The notes: a model not told the origin generated them from the sequence alone. A DNA stretch of 6,108 nucleotides from an uncultured Collinsella sp. (GCA_900549555.1 UROO01000105.1:1-6108); one strand, 5' to 3'; positions 1 to 5,655 are shown, numbered from the stretch's first letter. Program-made: numbers and translations.

Positions 1-43
1 ACCCTAGAGTTCGTCGGCAGCGTCAGATGTGTATAAGAGACAG
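1..43 (+). other. Nextera i5/Read 1 adapter and Tn5 mosaic end (artefact)
   Basis: Synthetic library sequence, not genome. Bases 1-2 are the end of the i5 flow-cell oligo, 3-10 are an 8-base index (CCTAGAGT, which I recall as Nextera S516), 11-24 are TCGTCGGCAGCGTC, and 25-43 are the 19-base Tn5 mosaic end AGATGTGTATAAGAGACAG. Genomic sequence begins at 44. Apparent reading frames that cross this stretch give the artefact peptides MYKRQ (forward) and SDAADEL (reverse) and should not be annotated. Confidence 0.98.
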
Positions 44-165
44 GAAGTATGCGGCAAATTCTGGAACCCCCGAGCACAACGGCTTTTCCGCATAAAGGAT
101 CCGCAGGCAGAAGCATTGCGGCATTCCGGAGTGCTCGGCATGCTAGGGATTTGCCGCATACTTCC
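44..165. repeat. Long imperfect inverted repeat (nested hairpin element)
   Basis: Bases 44-59 (GAAGTATGCGGCAAAT) are perfectly complementary to 149-164. Nested inside, 70-77 (CCGAGCAC) pairs with 131-138 (GTGCTCGG), separated from the outer arms by 10 bases on each side. A short inner hairpin, CCGCA (101-105) with TGCGG (117-121), sits near the centre. The GCGGCA/TGCCGC core recurs in several places. The symmetric spacing suggests a real cruciform or hairpin element, for example a small non-autonomous mobile element, a REP-like palindromic unit or a structured RNA. No T-run follows, so it is not a typical intrinsic terminator. Its left end touches the adapter, so the element may extend further in the genome. 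No coding sequence is supported here. Confidence 0.6.
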
Positions 166-207
166 GAGTTTTGGCCTTGTACCCTTTGCTCCACATACTG
201 CAAACAC

Positions 208-235
208 TTGATTGATGCTATTTAAGGTCTATAAT
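208..235 (+). promoter_or_regulatory. Sigma-70-type promoter for the rloA-rloB pair
   Basis: A -35 box TTGATT (208-213) and a perfect -10 box TATAAT (230-235) are separated by 16 bases. Transcription would start near 242, leaving a leader of roughly 48 bases before the ATG at 290. This placement rules out the farther upstream TTG (212) and ATG (215) codons as starts for the ATPase. Confidence 0.65.
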
Positions 236-289
236 CAAATAAAAACTCTGAAATATCTTTTCAAAACAATGAAAGGAATTTTGAGGACG

Positions 290-1507
290 ATGCTTTGCCA
301 GTTTACCTTCAGGAACTATAGATCCTATCGCGACGAAACTGTGCTTTCCATGCAGGCAACATCGATGAGGGAGTTCGAGCGCTCCCTCATAGAGTGTCCT
401 GACGGGCAGAGTTTCCTTCCGGTAGCTGCGGTTTACGGGCCTAACGCTGGCGGCAAGTCTAACCTGCTCGAGGCTCTTGACTATATTCGTTCGGCGGTGG
501 CAAGGCCGATCAGATTGTTGTCTGCCAGCACTGATGCGCCAGAAGGTAACCGATCTTCGATACCCCGTTGCTCTGCGTTCGAGTTCGATGACGTGTCGGC
601 TGCTAAGCCCACCGAGTTCGAGCTCTACTATCGCGCGGGTGAGCATGAGTACCGCTATGCCCTGTCCGTGCATGCGGACGAGATCGTGTCCGAAGGATTG
701 TGGCGGCGCAAATTGGGGGCGTCACGCACGGCGATGCTGTTCGAGCGCGAGGGGACAGGGGTTGAGCTTGGTCCCACGTTGCGTAAGCTCGTGACGGCTG
801 CGAGATTCAACCCGAGCCTGCCATACCTGTCGTTTCTCTGCATCAACTTTGACGCGCCGGTGATCAAAGAGGCCGCCAGTTGGTTTCTTGATGGGGTGTT
901 CCTGAACTACAACAGCTCCTATCTGGAGCAGATGCTCGAACAGTTGCTCGACGAGGATGACTCACTCGAGATCACGCGTTTTCTGCGTGCCGTTGACGTA
1001 CGTATCGATGGCTTTAGGGTTGAGAAAGCTCCGGAATGGCGCGGCCAGCGCGTCTTCGTAAAGCATGAGGTGGACGGCAAGGGCTATGAGCTGCGCCTGT
1101 CCGAGGAGTCGGCCGGTACTCAGAAGCTCATGGGGTTGGCGTCGTTTCTGCTGGCGGCGCTCGAACGCGGCGGTACCGTCGTTGTCGACGAGCTCGACGC
1201 CAAGTTGCATCCGAAGCTCCTGCGCTACGTGATTCTGCTGTTCAAAGATCCCGAAGTCAACAAGAGCGGCGCGCAGCTCATCTTCTCGTCTCAGGACGTG
1301 TCCACTATGCGAAACGATGTTTTTCGCCGCGACGAGATATGGTTTGCTGCACGCGGCGAGTGGGAGGCGAGCCAGCTATGGTCGCTCGCCGACATCCACG
1401 AGGCAAATGGTAACCTGGTCAGCAAGAACGCGGCATTCGACAAGCAGTACCTGTCTGGCCGCTATGGTGCCGACCCGTATCTCACGCGCATTGAGGAGTG
1501 GGATTAA
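290..1507 (+). CDS. AAA/ABC-type ATPase of a two-gene phage-defence module (RloA/AbiLi-like)
   Basis: Encodes 405 residues of an OLD/AAA_15-like SMC-related ATPase, probably the nucleotide-dependent sensor of a defence complex with the next gene. Visible motifs, in order: an N-terminal strand with FRNYRSYRDE (about 7-16), Walker A GPNAGGKS (50-57), an ABC-signature-like SEESAGTQKL (271-280), Walker B TVVVDELD (296-303) followed by LHPKL, and the C-terminal YLSGRYGADPYL (387-398) common in RloA/AbiLi-type proteins. The switch-histidine position after Walker B, usually THD, here reads SSQD (333-336). I chose ATG 290 because the strong promoter lies at 208-235, GAGG is just upstream (283-286), and the family fold begins there. 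ATG 269 remains possible. The stop is one base from the start of the next gene, so the two are translationally coupled. The family assignment is firm; the exact defence type is inferred. Confidence 0.88.
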   Translation: MLCQFTFRNYRSYRDETVLSMQATSMREFERSLIECPDGQSFLPVAAVYGPNAGGKSNLLEALDYIRSAVARPIRLLSASTDAPEGNRSSIPRCSAFEFDDVSAAKPTEFELYYRAGEHEYRYALSVHADEIVSEGLWRRKLGASRTAMLFEREGTGVELGPTLRKLVTAARFNPSLPYLSFLCINFDAPVIKEAASWFLDGVFLNYNSSYLEQMLEQLLDEDDSLEITRFLRAVDVRIDGFRVEKAPEWRGQRVFVKHEVDGKGYELRLSEESAGTQKLMGLASFLLAALERGGTVVVDELDAKLHPKLLRYVILLFKDPEVNKSGAQLIFSSQDVSTMRNDVFRRDEIWFAARGEWEASQLWSLADIHEANGNLVSKNAAFDKQYLSGRYGADPYLTRIEEWD

Positions 1508-1508
1508 T

Positions 1509-2174
1509 ATGGCCGCGAAAAAGTCGAGGGACTGGCGCAGCGGCAAGCGCGAGGGACGCTCTCGCATGGTACAGATGACGCGCCATCTCGTGGTGACCGA
1601 GGGCAAGGAGACTGAGCCTCGATACTTTGAGGGCGTGCGCGCCGCGTTAGGCGCAGCAAATGAGCGGAAGGTTGCCGTAGTCGTTAAGGGGACTGGCAAA
1701 CATACTCTCGACCTACTTGACTTCGCTGTCGAACACTGTCGCTATGCTCCTGAGACGTTTGACCATGTGTGGCTTGTATTTGATAAGGATGATTTCCCTG
1801 CATCCGATTTCGATGCGATGGAGAGCAAATGCGCCGAGCTCACCGATGGATTGAGGACGTTTCATGCGCTGTGGTCGAACCCCTGCTTTGAGCTGTGGCC
1901 CCTTCTGCACCTTCGATATACGACTGCTCCCATGTCGGCCGCAGAGTGCCAGCGTGGCCTCGCTCAAGCCATGTCTAAAGACCTGGGCATTGAGTACCGC
2001 AAGAATTTGGCAGGGCTGTTCGAGGTGGTGGACGGCAAACGAGGCGAGGCGTTGCAGCGTGCTGGACGCCTCGTCACATACCATAGGGGGCTGGGTAACG
2101 TTAAACCATCCGCGCAAAACCCTGCAACCAAGGTGGGCGAGATATTCGATGTGATTGGGCCGTATCTGGTTTGA
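1509..2174 (+). CDS. rloB: RloB-family TOPRIM-like protein (AbiLii-like effector)
   Basis: Encodes 221 residues of the RloB family, found next to RloA-type ATPases in AbiL-like abortive phage resistance. The TOPRIM-like features are visible: a strand with the catalytic-type glutamate, LVVTEGKETEPRYF (27-40, E31), and an acidic VWLVFDKDD (87-95; D92, D94, D95) expected to bind metal. The family hallmark SNPCFELWPLLH (123-134) follows. The basic N-terminus (KKSRDWRSGKREGRSR, about 4-19) could contact nucleic acid. By analogy with other TOPRIM effectors it may cut DNA or RNA when the ATPase is triggered; that activity is inference. ATG 1509 is preferred over upstream in-frame codons because GAGGAG (1493-1498) is correctly spaced and the start sits one base after the ATPase stop. 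The same frame stays open upstream inside the ATPase gene, but only as a shadow. Confidence 0.88.
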   Translation: MAAKKSRDWRSGKREGRSRMVQMTRHLVVTEGKETEPRYFEGVRAALGAANERKVAVVVKGTGKHTLDLLDFAVEHCRYAPETFDHVWLVFDKDDFPASDFDAMESKCAELTDGLRTFHALWSNPCFELWPLLHLRYTTAPMSAAECQRGLAQAMSKDLGIEYRKNLAGLFEVVDGKRGEALQRAGRLVTYHRGLGNVKPSAQNPATKVGEIFDVIGPYLV

Positions 2175-2304
2175 CGGTCAAGTTCGATCGGGCTTGATAA
2201 GACTGGAGATTCATGAAAGATGTTGTTTCAGGCTGCCTGCCGTCTTTAACTGGATTGACCTTTTGGGACCCGATAGGATACTAGGCCGAATCTAGCGGTA
2301 TTGA
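2175..2304. other. Intergenic stretch with no supported gene
   Basis: All forward frames are broken by stops. The only start-like feature is an ATG at 2213 with a weak upstream GGAG, which opens a frame of about 21 codons and is probably not a gene. A short inverted repeat (TCAAG/CTTGA, about 2179-2197) follows rloB but lacks a T-run, so no convincing terminator was seen. This may be heavily decayed 5' sequence of the remnant that starts at about 2305. Confidence 0.4.
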
Positions 2305-2933
2305 CGCAGTCAACCTACGGGCTCGCACGTTGCTGCTAGCAGCAGATCGGGCGAGGACTGCCGCTTCTTTGGCCTGTACGCTTCCGATGGCCTGTTTGCC
2401 GTGGACGCCTCCTGGGTGGACGCGACCGGCGCCATAGCCGATGCTGCCTGCGAGAGTGGCTCACTTACGTCGGCGCAGTTTGTGACGCCGATGGGCGGGG
2501 CCTTTGGTACCGCCTGTGTTATGGACGCCAGTGGGGCCGTTGCTTAGCATGTGGTAATTGAACCCACAGGCGCCCAGTCGTCGGCGGGGAAGACCCAGCC
2601 CGGTACCTGTGAGCCCACTGGTGGCAATCCCGCGGGGGATACAAAGCCCGGTAGCGAAGAAAAGCCCGGTGATGAGACCAAGCCCAGCGAAAACCCGCCC
2701 CCCACGCCTGATTCGTCGCACAAATCGGACGCCAAGCCTGCGCCCGCGTCCTCCAAGACGCCTGCGATCAAGACTGCCAAGAAGACCTAGTCCGCAACAA
2801 CGCAAACCGCCGCGCTCCATAAGACCGGCCACGGTGACTGGGCGGTTGCGTGCCTTGCCTTCGCCTTCTAGGTATGTTGTTGGTCACCATAAAAGTTCGG
2901 GCACTTCGTTGGGGGCCTTATTTGACAATGTAG
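2305..2933 (+). pseudogene. Decayed 3' end of a sortase-anchored (LPxTG-type) surface protein
   Basis: One frame reads as protein through two stops. 2305-2544 gives a small-residue-rich domain that I do not recognise (…CRFFGLYASDGLFAVDASW…), ending in TAG at 2545-2547. A stalk rich in Pro, Lys, Ser, Thr and Glu continues in the same frame (2548-2787) and ends in TAG at 2788-2790. Still in frame, 2815-2829 reads LHKTG, one base from the sortase signal LPKTG. It is followed by GDWAVACLAFAF, which resembles the start of the membrane segment, and another TAG at 2869. Moving to the next frame at 2868 continues with LGMLLVTIKVRALR, the expected rest of the membrane helix and basic tail, and ends at TAG 2931-2933. 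Order and composition match the C-terminus of Gram-positive wall-anchored proteins. The 5' part is missing, so this is a remnant, perhaps truncated when the neighbouring defence genes arrived. An alternative is chance open frame in G+C-rich sequence, but the ordered stalk, signal, helix and basic tail argue against it. Confidence 0.6.
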
Positions 2934-3011
2934 TTTCTGCCGCTTCTTCCCCACATTTCTCTGAGTCAATAATGCAGATTGCTTGAACACGGCTTGGGGC
3001 TTGCCATAAAT

Positions 3012-3039
3012 TTGAATTTGACTAAACTTAACTTATAAG
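3012..3039 (+). promoter_or_regulatory. Promoter of the toxin-antitoxin-chaperone operon
   Basis: A -35 box TTGAAT (3012-3017) and a -10 box TATAAG (3034-3039) are 16 bases apart, giving a start near 3046 and a short leader to the TTG start codon at 3081. The -10 box lies entirely inside the palindrome at 3028-3043, so a protein bound there would block RNA polymerase. A second -35-like TTGACT (3018-3023) has no well-spaced -10. Confidence 0.55.
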
Positions 3040-3043
3040 TTAA
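3028..3043. promoter_or_regulatory. Palindromic operator, probable antitoxin binding site
   Basis: TTAACTTATAAGTTAA is a perfect 16-bp palindrome (centre 3035/3036) that overlaps the operon's -10 box. Operons of this kind are usually repressed by their own HTH antitoxin bound to such a site. The operator role is inferred from position and symmetry. Confidence 0.6.
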
Positions 3044-3066
3044 CCATATTTGGTTTCTTCTGAAGC

Positions 3067-3071
3067 GGAGG
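3067..3071 (+). promoter_or_regulatory. Ribosome binding site that fixes a TTG start
   Basis: GGAGG, continuing into more G residues, lies 9 bases before TTG 3081. No in-frame ATG or GTG is nearby, and the next in-frame ATG would delete about 32 residues. This strong site is the main evidence that the toxin starts at TTG. Confidence 0.6.
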
Positions 3072-3080
3072 GGGTGGCCT

Positions 3081-3488
3081 TTGGCTAGTGACTATGAGCT
3101 TGTCGAATATGCTGATCCCGAGGGACGACCTTTTTGGGAACTAACCACCTCCCCTGAGAACTCTCAGTTTCAGAAGATGATGTCTGATCCTAAAACGAAG
3201 TTTACCGCCCGTAAAATGATCAATCAGATTTCAAAAATCTATGATTACGGGCTAAAGGATGTCAGTGGAACGTCAAAGCTTCGATGTATCGAGCCTAAGA
3301 TTGGACTATACGAACTCAAGGGTTTTGATGGGGTTAATCGAGAAATGGTCTACGCGATTTGCCAAGGCGTGGACAAGATTGTTTTGCTTTTTTGGTTTAA
3401 GGGCCATCAAGGCTCGGGAAATATTTCCAAAGAAATTAAACGCGCAAAACAGTTGGCCCCGATAGCAAAGCGGCTTTTGGAGTCATAG
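3081..3488 (+). CDS. HigB/RelE-like toxin (Gp49-like), first gene of a TAC operon
   Basis: Encodes 135 residues, about the length of HigB-type toxins, which are ribosome-dependent mRNA endonucleases. The C-terminal half has the family pattern: IGLYELKGF (74-82), a basic residue in NREMVYAI (86-93, R87), a hydrophobic strand ending in KIVLLFWFKGH (99-109), and the closing helix ISKEIKRAKQLA (115-126). These match the ELR…yRv.Y…i.LLhgF.KK…pk.EI..A layout of RelE/HigB proteins. The N-terminal ~30 residues (DYELVEYADPEGRPFWE…) are less typical. The toxin-first order is that of HigBA rather than RelBE. The start is TTG, set by the ribosome binding site at 3067-3071. The antitoxin gene follows after 39 bases. 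The operon is visibly more A+T-rich than the flanking genes, which hints at transfer. RNase activity is inferred from the family. Confidence 0.8.
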   Translation: MASDYELVEYADPEGRPFWELTTSPENSQFQKMMSDPKTKFTARKMINQISKIYDYGLKDVSGTSKLRCIEPKIGLYELKGFDGVNREMVYAICQGVDKIVLLFWFKGHQGSGNISKEIKRAKQLAPIAKRLLES

Positions 3489-3527
3489 CGTCGGCTTTTT
3501 TGCCCGCTTACGAAACGGAGACTTGTA

Positions 3528-3920
3528 ATGGTTAAGGTCGATTTATCAGACTTTTACGCGGAAACGGAAACGAGTGAAACCCGTGCCTATGAGCACGCAC
3601 TAGATATTGAGTTTATTGTTCATCGCGAGATGCAGCGCTCGGGCTTGAGTAAAAGCGAGCTGGCAAAGCGTATGGGCGTGAGTCTTCAGTCGCTTTCGAA
3701 ATTGTTGAATTCTCAGCCCAACATGACGCTGAAAACAATCGCAAAGTTTGAGCTTGCGCTGGGTGTCAAAATTATTCCACAGGTCATTTCCAGTTATTCG
3801 AATGAGGCGCCGTTTTCTTCGTCTAATAACTCTGTCCGAGAACAATGGTCTTCATTTAACAGCGACTGCTCGGCTAAACGATTGGACTTTGAGATGATTC
3901 CGGGAGGTTTGGCTGCATGA
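3528..3920 (+). CDS. XRE-type HTH antitoxin with C-terminal tail (HigA-like)
   Basis: Encodes 130 residues. A helix-turn-helix of the XRE/Cro type lies at about 25-82: helix EFIVHREMQRSG, then SKSELAKRMGVSLQSLSKLLN (41-61, with the recognition helix near 52-61), then the NMTLKTIAKFELALGVKI ending usual in HigA-like antitoxins. It should neutralise the toxin encoded upstream and repress the operon through the palindrome at 3028-3043. After the DNA-binding domain comes a tail of about 45 residues (86-130), polar, serine-rich and with exposed aromatic residues (Y90, F96, W107, F110, F121). In TAC systems such a tail is the chaperone-addiction (ChAD) segment that makes the antitoxin unstable unless SecB-like protein binds it; that role is inferred here. 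The start ATG has GGAG at 3517-3520, 7 bases away. Its stop overlaps the chaperone start (ATGA, 3917-3920). Confidence 0.85.
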   Translation: MVKVDLSDFYAETETSETRAYEHALDIEFIVHREMQRSGLSKSELAKRMGVSLQSLSKLLNSQPNMTLKTIAKFELALGVKIIPQVISSYSNEAPFSSSNNSVREQWSSFNSDCSAKRLDFEMIPGGLAA

Positions 3921-4366
3921 GTAAGGATTTCATTGCGCCTATTCAGGTTGTTCATTTGTTTGTTGTCGACTCAACTTTTCATATTGAGAATGAGCCCTCC
4001 CAGAATATGGATTTAAAAGTTGACGTTAGTTATCAGGACGTCCATCTATTGAGGAACAAGGCGGGCGAGCGTGCAGACTTAAAGCTGTATGTGTGTGGCA
4101 GTCTGATTGATAGAGACGATGCAAAGGAAAAAATGCGCGCTGATGTGTCGGTCGCTATTTCGGTGTCTACAAAATTGCCGTTCGACATTTCAGACGATGA
4201 AGCGCGCCGTTATCTTCTCTCTAATGCGATTTCCATGGCGTATGGTCACGCTAAGAGCTATCTGATGGTCGTTACTGGACTTTCGCCCATGGGGGCTTTG
4301 ACGCTGCCGGCAATTCTTCCTTCGGAATTGGCAGCGGACAGCGATGCGTCTTTCCAAAGTGAGTAA
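3917..4366 (+). CDS. SecB-like chaperone of the toxin-antitoxin system
   Basis: Encodes 149 residues, close to the usual SecB length. I recognise it by the SecB-like layout and C-terminus. An N-terminal beta-rich part (strands such as APIQVVHLFVVDSTFHI, 7-23; MDLKVDVSYQDVHLL, 31-45; RADLKLYVCGSLI, 52-64; ADVSVAISVSTKLPF, 75-89) is followed by a helix, EARRYLLSNAISMAYGHAKSYLMVVTG (95-121), and SPMGALTLPAILPSEL (123-138). The last two match SecB's long helix and the …FPQLNLAPVNFDAL stretch. General SecB is mainly proteobacterial, so a solitary copy in a toxin-antitoxin operon of an actinobacterium-like genome points to a dedicated SecB-TA chaperone, as in Mycobacterium tuberculosis Rv1955-Rv1957. 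The start overlaps the antitoxin stop by 4 bases and has GGGAGG at 3902-3907, so synthesis is coupled. The assignment rests on pattern, as individual residues are poorly conserved in this family. Confidence 0.72.
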   Translation: MSKDFIAPIQVVHLFVVDSTFHIENEPSQNMDLKVDVSYQDVHLLRNKAGERADLKLYVCGSLIDRDDAKEKMRADVSVAISVSTKLPFDISDDEARRYLLSNAISMAYGHAKSYLMVVTGLSPMGALTLPAILPSELAADSDASFQSE

Positions 4367-4416
4367 GTTGTTCTCGAGTTGGATTTTGCCTGCCACTGTG
4401 TGCAAATATAACGAGG

Positions 4417-4455
4417 TGCCGAATCGGTAGTTTGACCGATTCGGCATTTAAATTT
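4417..4455 (+). terminator. Intrinsic terminator of the TAC operon
   Basis: A perfect 12-bp stem (TGCCGAATCGGT, 4417-4428, with ACCGATTCGGCA, 4435-4446) encloses a 6-base loop and is followed by TTTAAATTT. It lies about 50 bases after the chaperone stop and separates this operon from the sugar regulator. Confidence 0.88.
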
Positions 4456-4503
4456 CGAAGTTTCTAGTTGAAGCCCTGCGATGCCCGTACTACGACAGCT
4501 AAA

Positions 4504-4532
4504 TTGACCGTGACGTCCTGTCTTGCGATATG
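4504..4532 (+). promoter_or_regulatory. Possible promoter of the LacI-family regulator
   Basis: TTGACC (4504-4509) is a five-of-six -35 box. With a 17-base spacer the -10 would be the weak GATATG (4527-4532). The operator at 4559-4572 would lie just downstream of the start point, suitable for self-repression. The -10 is poor, so confidence is modest. Confidence 0.4.
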
Positions 4533-4558
4533 CATGTAGCTCCACACGGGTATCATGG

Positions 4559-4572
4559 TGAAAGCGATTTCA
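4559..4572. promoter_or_regulatory. LacI-family operator before the regulator gene
   Basis: TGAAAGCGATTTCA is a CG-centred 14-bp near-palindrome with one mismatched pair. It matches the two operators before the transporter gene (shared form TGAAANCGATTNCA). It lies between the likely promoter and the coding start, indicating autorepression. Confidence 0.75.
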
Positions 4573-4577
4573 ATGAC

Positions 4578-4582
4578 GGGGG
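4578..4582 (+). promoter_or_regulatory. Ribosome binding site for the GTG start of the regulator
   Basis: GGGGG is 5 bases before GTG 4588 and 14 before ATG 4597, so spacing favours GTG. It lies immediately after the operator, which is further reason not to use ATG 4555 or 4573. Confidence 0.4.
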
Positions 4583-4587
4583 TGCTC

Positions 4588-5568
4588 GTGGTAAAGATGA
4601 AAGATGTGGCCGAGCTGGCCGGCGTTTCGAGCGCCGCCGTCTCGCGCTACCTCAACGGTGGATATATCTCGGCGGACAAGGCCGAGCGCATTAAGCAGGC
4701 GATTGAGCTGACCGGATACGTGCGGTCCAGCCAGGCTCGCGCGCTGCGCACCGGCTCCACTAAGCTCATCGGCGTCATCGTGCCCAAGATCAACTCGGAA
4801 TCCGTGAGCCGCATTACCGCCGGCATCGGCCAGGTGCTCGGTCGTCGTGGCTACCAGATGCTGCTTGCCAATACTGACAATGCCCCCGATCGCGAGCTCG
4901 AATACCTCGATTTATTCCAAAACCACCCAGTCGATGGCATTGTGCTGGTGGCAACTATGATTACCGACGAGCACCGTCGGGCGATTGAGTCGTGCCGCGT
5001 GCCCATCGTGCTGATCGGCCAGAATGTTGAGGGCGCGGCGTGCGTCTATCACGACGATTACGAGGCCGCCTTTGAGCTGGGCCATGCGCTTGGGGGTCGC
5101 GTGGACGGCAAGATTGCCTATATTGGAGTTACCGAGGAGGATCGCGCGGCCGGTTATGACCGCCGTCGCGGTTTTGAGGCCGGCTTGCGCGCCGCGGGCA
5201 ACCCGCTCGATGCCGCCTTGATTCGCCTGGGCTCGTTTACGCTCGATTCGGGCTATGGTGCGGCGCGTGAGCTGCTTTCCGTCGCTCCCGATGTTTCATT
5301 TATCGCCTGCGCGACCGACACCATGGCGGCGGGCGCGCTGCGTGCCATCGATGAGGTTCGCGGCATGGGCGAGGGCATACACCGCGTGAGTGGTTTTGGC
5401 GACAATGCGTTTTTGCGCGCGCTGACGGGCGGCATTCCCACCGTGCATTATGGCTACCTGACCAGTGGCGTCGAGGCGACCAATATGTTGCTCAACACGC
5501 TCGATGGCGTGGAGGGGGAGAGCGGTCTCAAGACACTCAAGCTCGGTCATCAGCTTATGAATGTCTAG
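4588..5568 (+). CDS. scrR: LacI/GalR-family sugar regulator (ScrR-like)
   Basis: Encodes about 326 residues, the normal LacI-family length. The N-terminal HTH MKDVAELAGVSSAAVSRYLN (4-23) is textbook for the family, followed by the hinge region QARALRTGSTKLIGVIVP, whose ARAL segment inserts in the minor groove at the operator's central CG. The rest is a periplasmic-binding-protein-like sensor domain (about 60-326) that should bind a sugar or sugar phosphate. Its layout (NPDRE-type loop at NAPDRELEYLDLF, then VDGIVLV) resembles Gram-positive ScrR proteins. The gene precedes a sucrose-type PTS transporter, and matching operators lie before both genes, so it is probably a repressor of its own gene and of the transporter, relieved by sucrose. 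The start is uncertain: GTG 4588 (best spaced), ATG 4597, or the longer ATG 4555, which would place the operator inside the coding region. The exact ligand is inferred from the neighbour. Confidence 0.85.
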   Translation: MVKMKDVAELAGVSSAAVSRYLNGGYISADKAERIKQAIELTGYVRSSQARALRTGSTKLIGVIVPKINSESVSRITAGIGQVLGRRGYQMLLANTDNAPDRELEYLDLFQNHPVDGIVLVATMITDEHRRAIESCRVPIVLIGQNVEGAACVYHDDYEAAFELGHALGGRVDGKIAYIGVTEEDRAAGYDRRRGFEAGLRAAGNPLDAALIRLGSFTLDSGYGAARELLSVAPDVSFIACATDTMAAGALRAIDEVRGMGEGIHRVSGFGDNAFLRALTGGIPTVHYGYLTSGVEATNMLLNTLDGVEGESGLKTLKLGHQLMNV

Positions 5569-5616
5569 GTCTTGGGCATGTCTGTCTGCCTCTGAGCCCT
5601 TATGTTTGTCTCAAAA

Positions 5617-5649
5617 CTACCATTCACCGGCTTTTTCCTACCGTTCACC
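5617..5649 (+). repeat. Pair of direct repeats CTACCRTTCACC upstream of the transporter
   Basis: CTACCATTCACC (5617-5628) and CTACCGTTCACC (5638-5649) differ at one base and start 21 bases apart, two helical turns, so they lie on the same DNA face. They sit just upstream of the first LacI-type operator and could bind a second regulator. I do not recognise the factor. Confidence 0.5.
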
Positions 5650-5655
5650 CTACTA

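Noticed and set aside
4..211. Short reading frames on both strands at the left end
   Set aside because: They begin or end in Nextera adapter (MYKRQ and SDAADEL peptides) and run through the inverted repeat; no homology or binding site supports them.
1317..1508. N-terminal extension of the RloB protein
   Set aside because: It lies inside the ATPase gene in another frame; the good binding site and the start at 1509 fit the family.
2551..2790. Stand-alone 79-residue Pro/Lys-rich protein
   Set aside because: It would need an unusual start with no ribosome binding site and has no signal peptide; better explained as the stalk of the remnant.
2461..2832. Antisense Gly/Arg/Leu-rich frames across 2461-2832
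   Set aside because: Low-complexity mirror of the Pro/Lys-rich stalk of the surface-protein remnant, with no recognisable domain or start signal.
2558..2986. Pro/Arg-rich forward frame of 142 codons
   Set aside because: Out of frame with the stalk-LHKTG-membrane pattern; its Arg/Pro richness is what a frame shift of the stalk would give.
3489..3515. T-rich stretch (GGCTTTTTTG) between toxin and antitoxin as a terminator
   Set aside because: No stable stem precedes the T-run, and the genes are expected to be co-transcribed.
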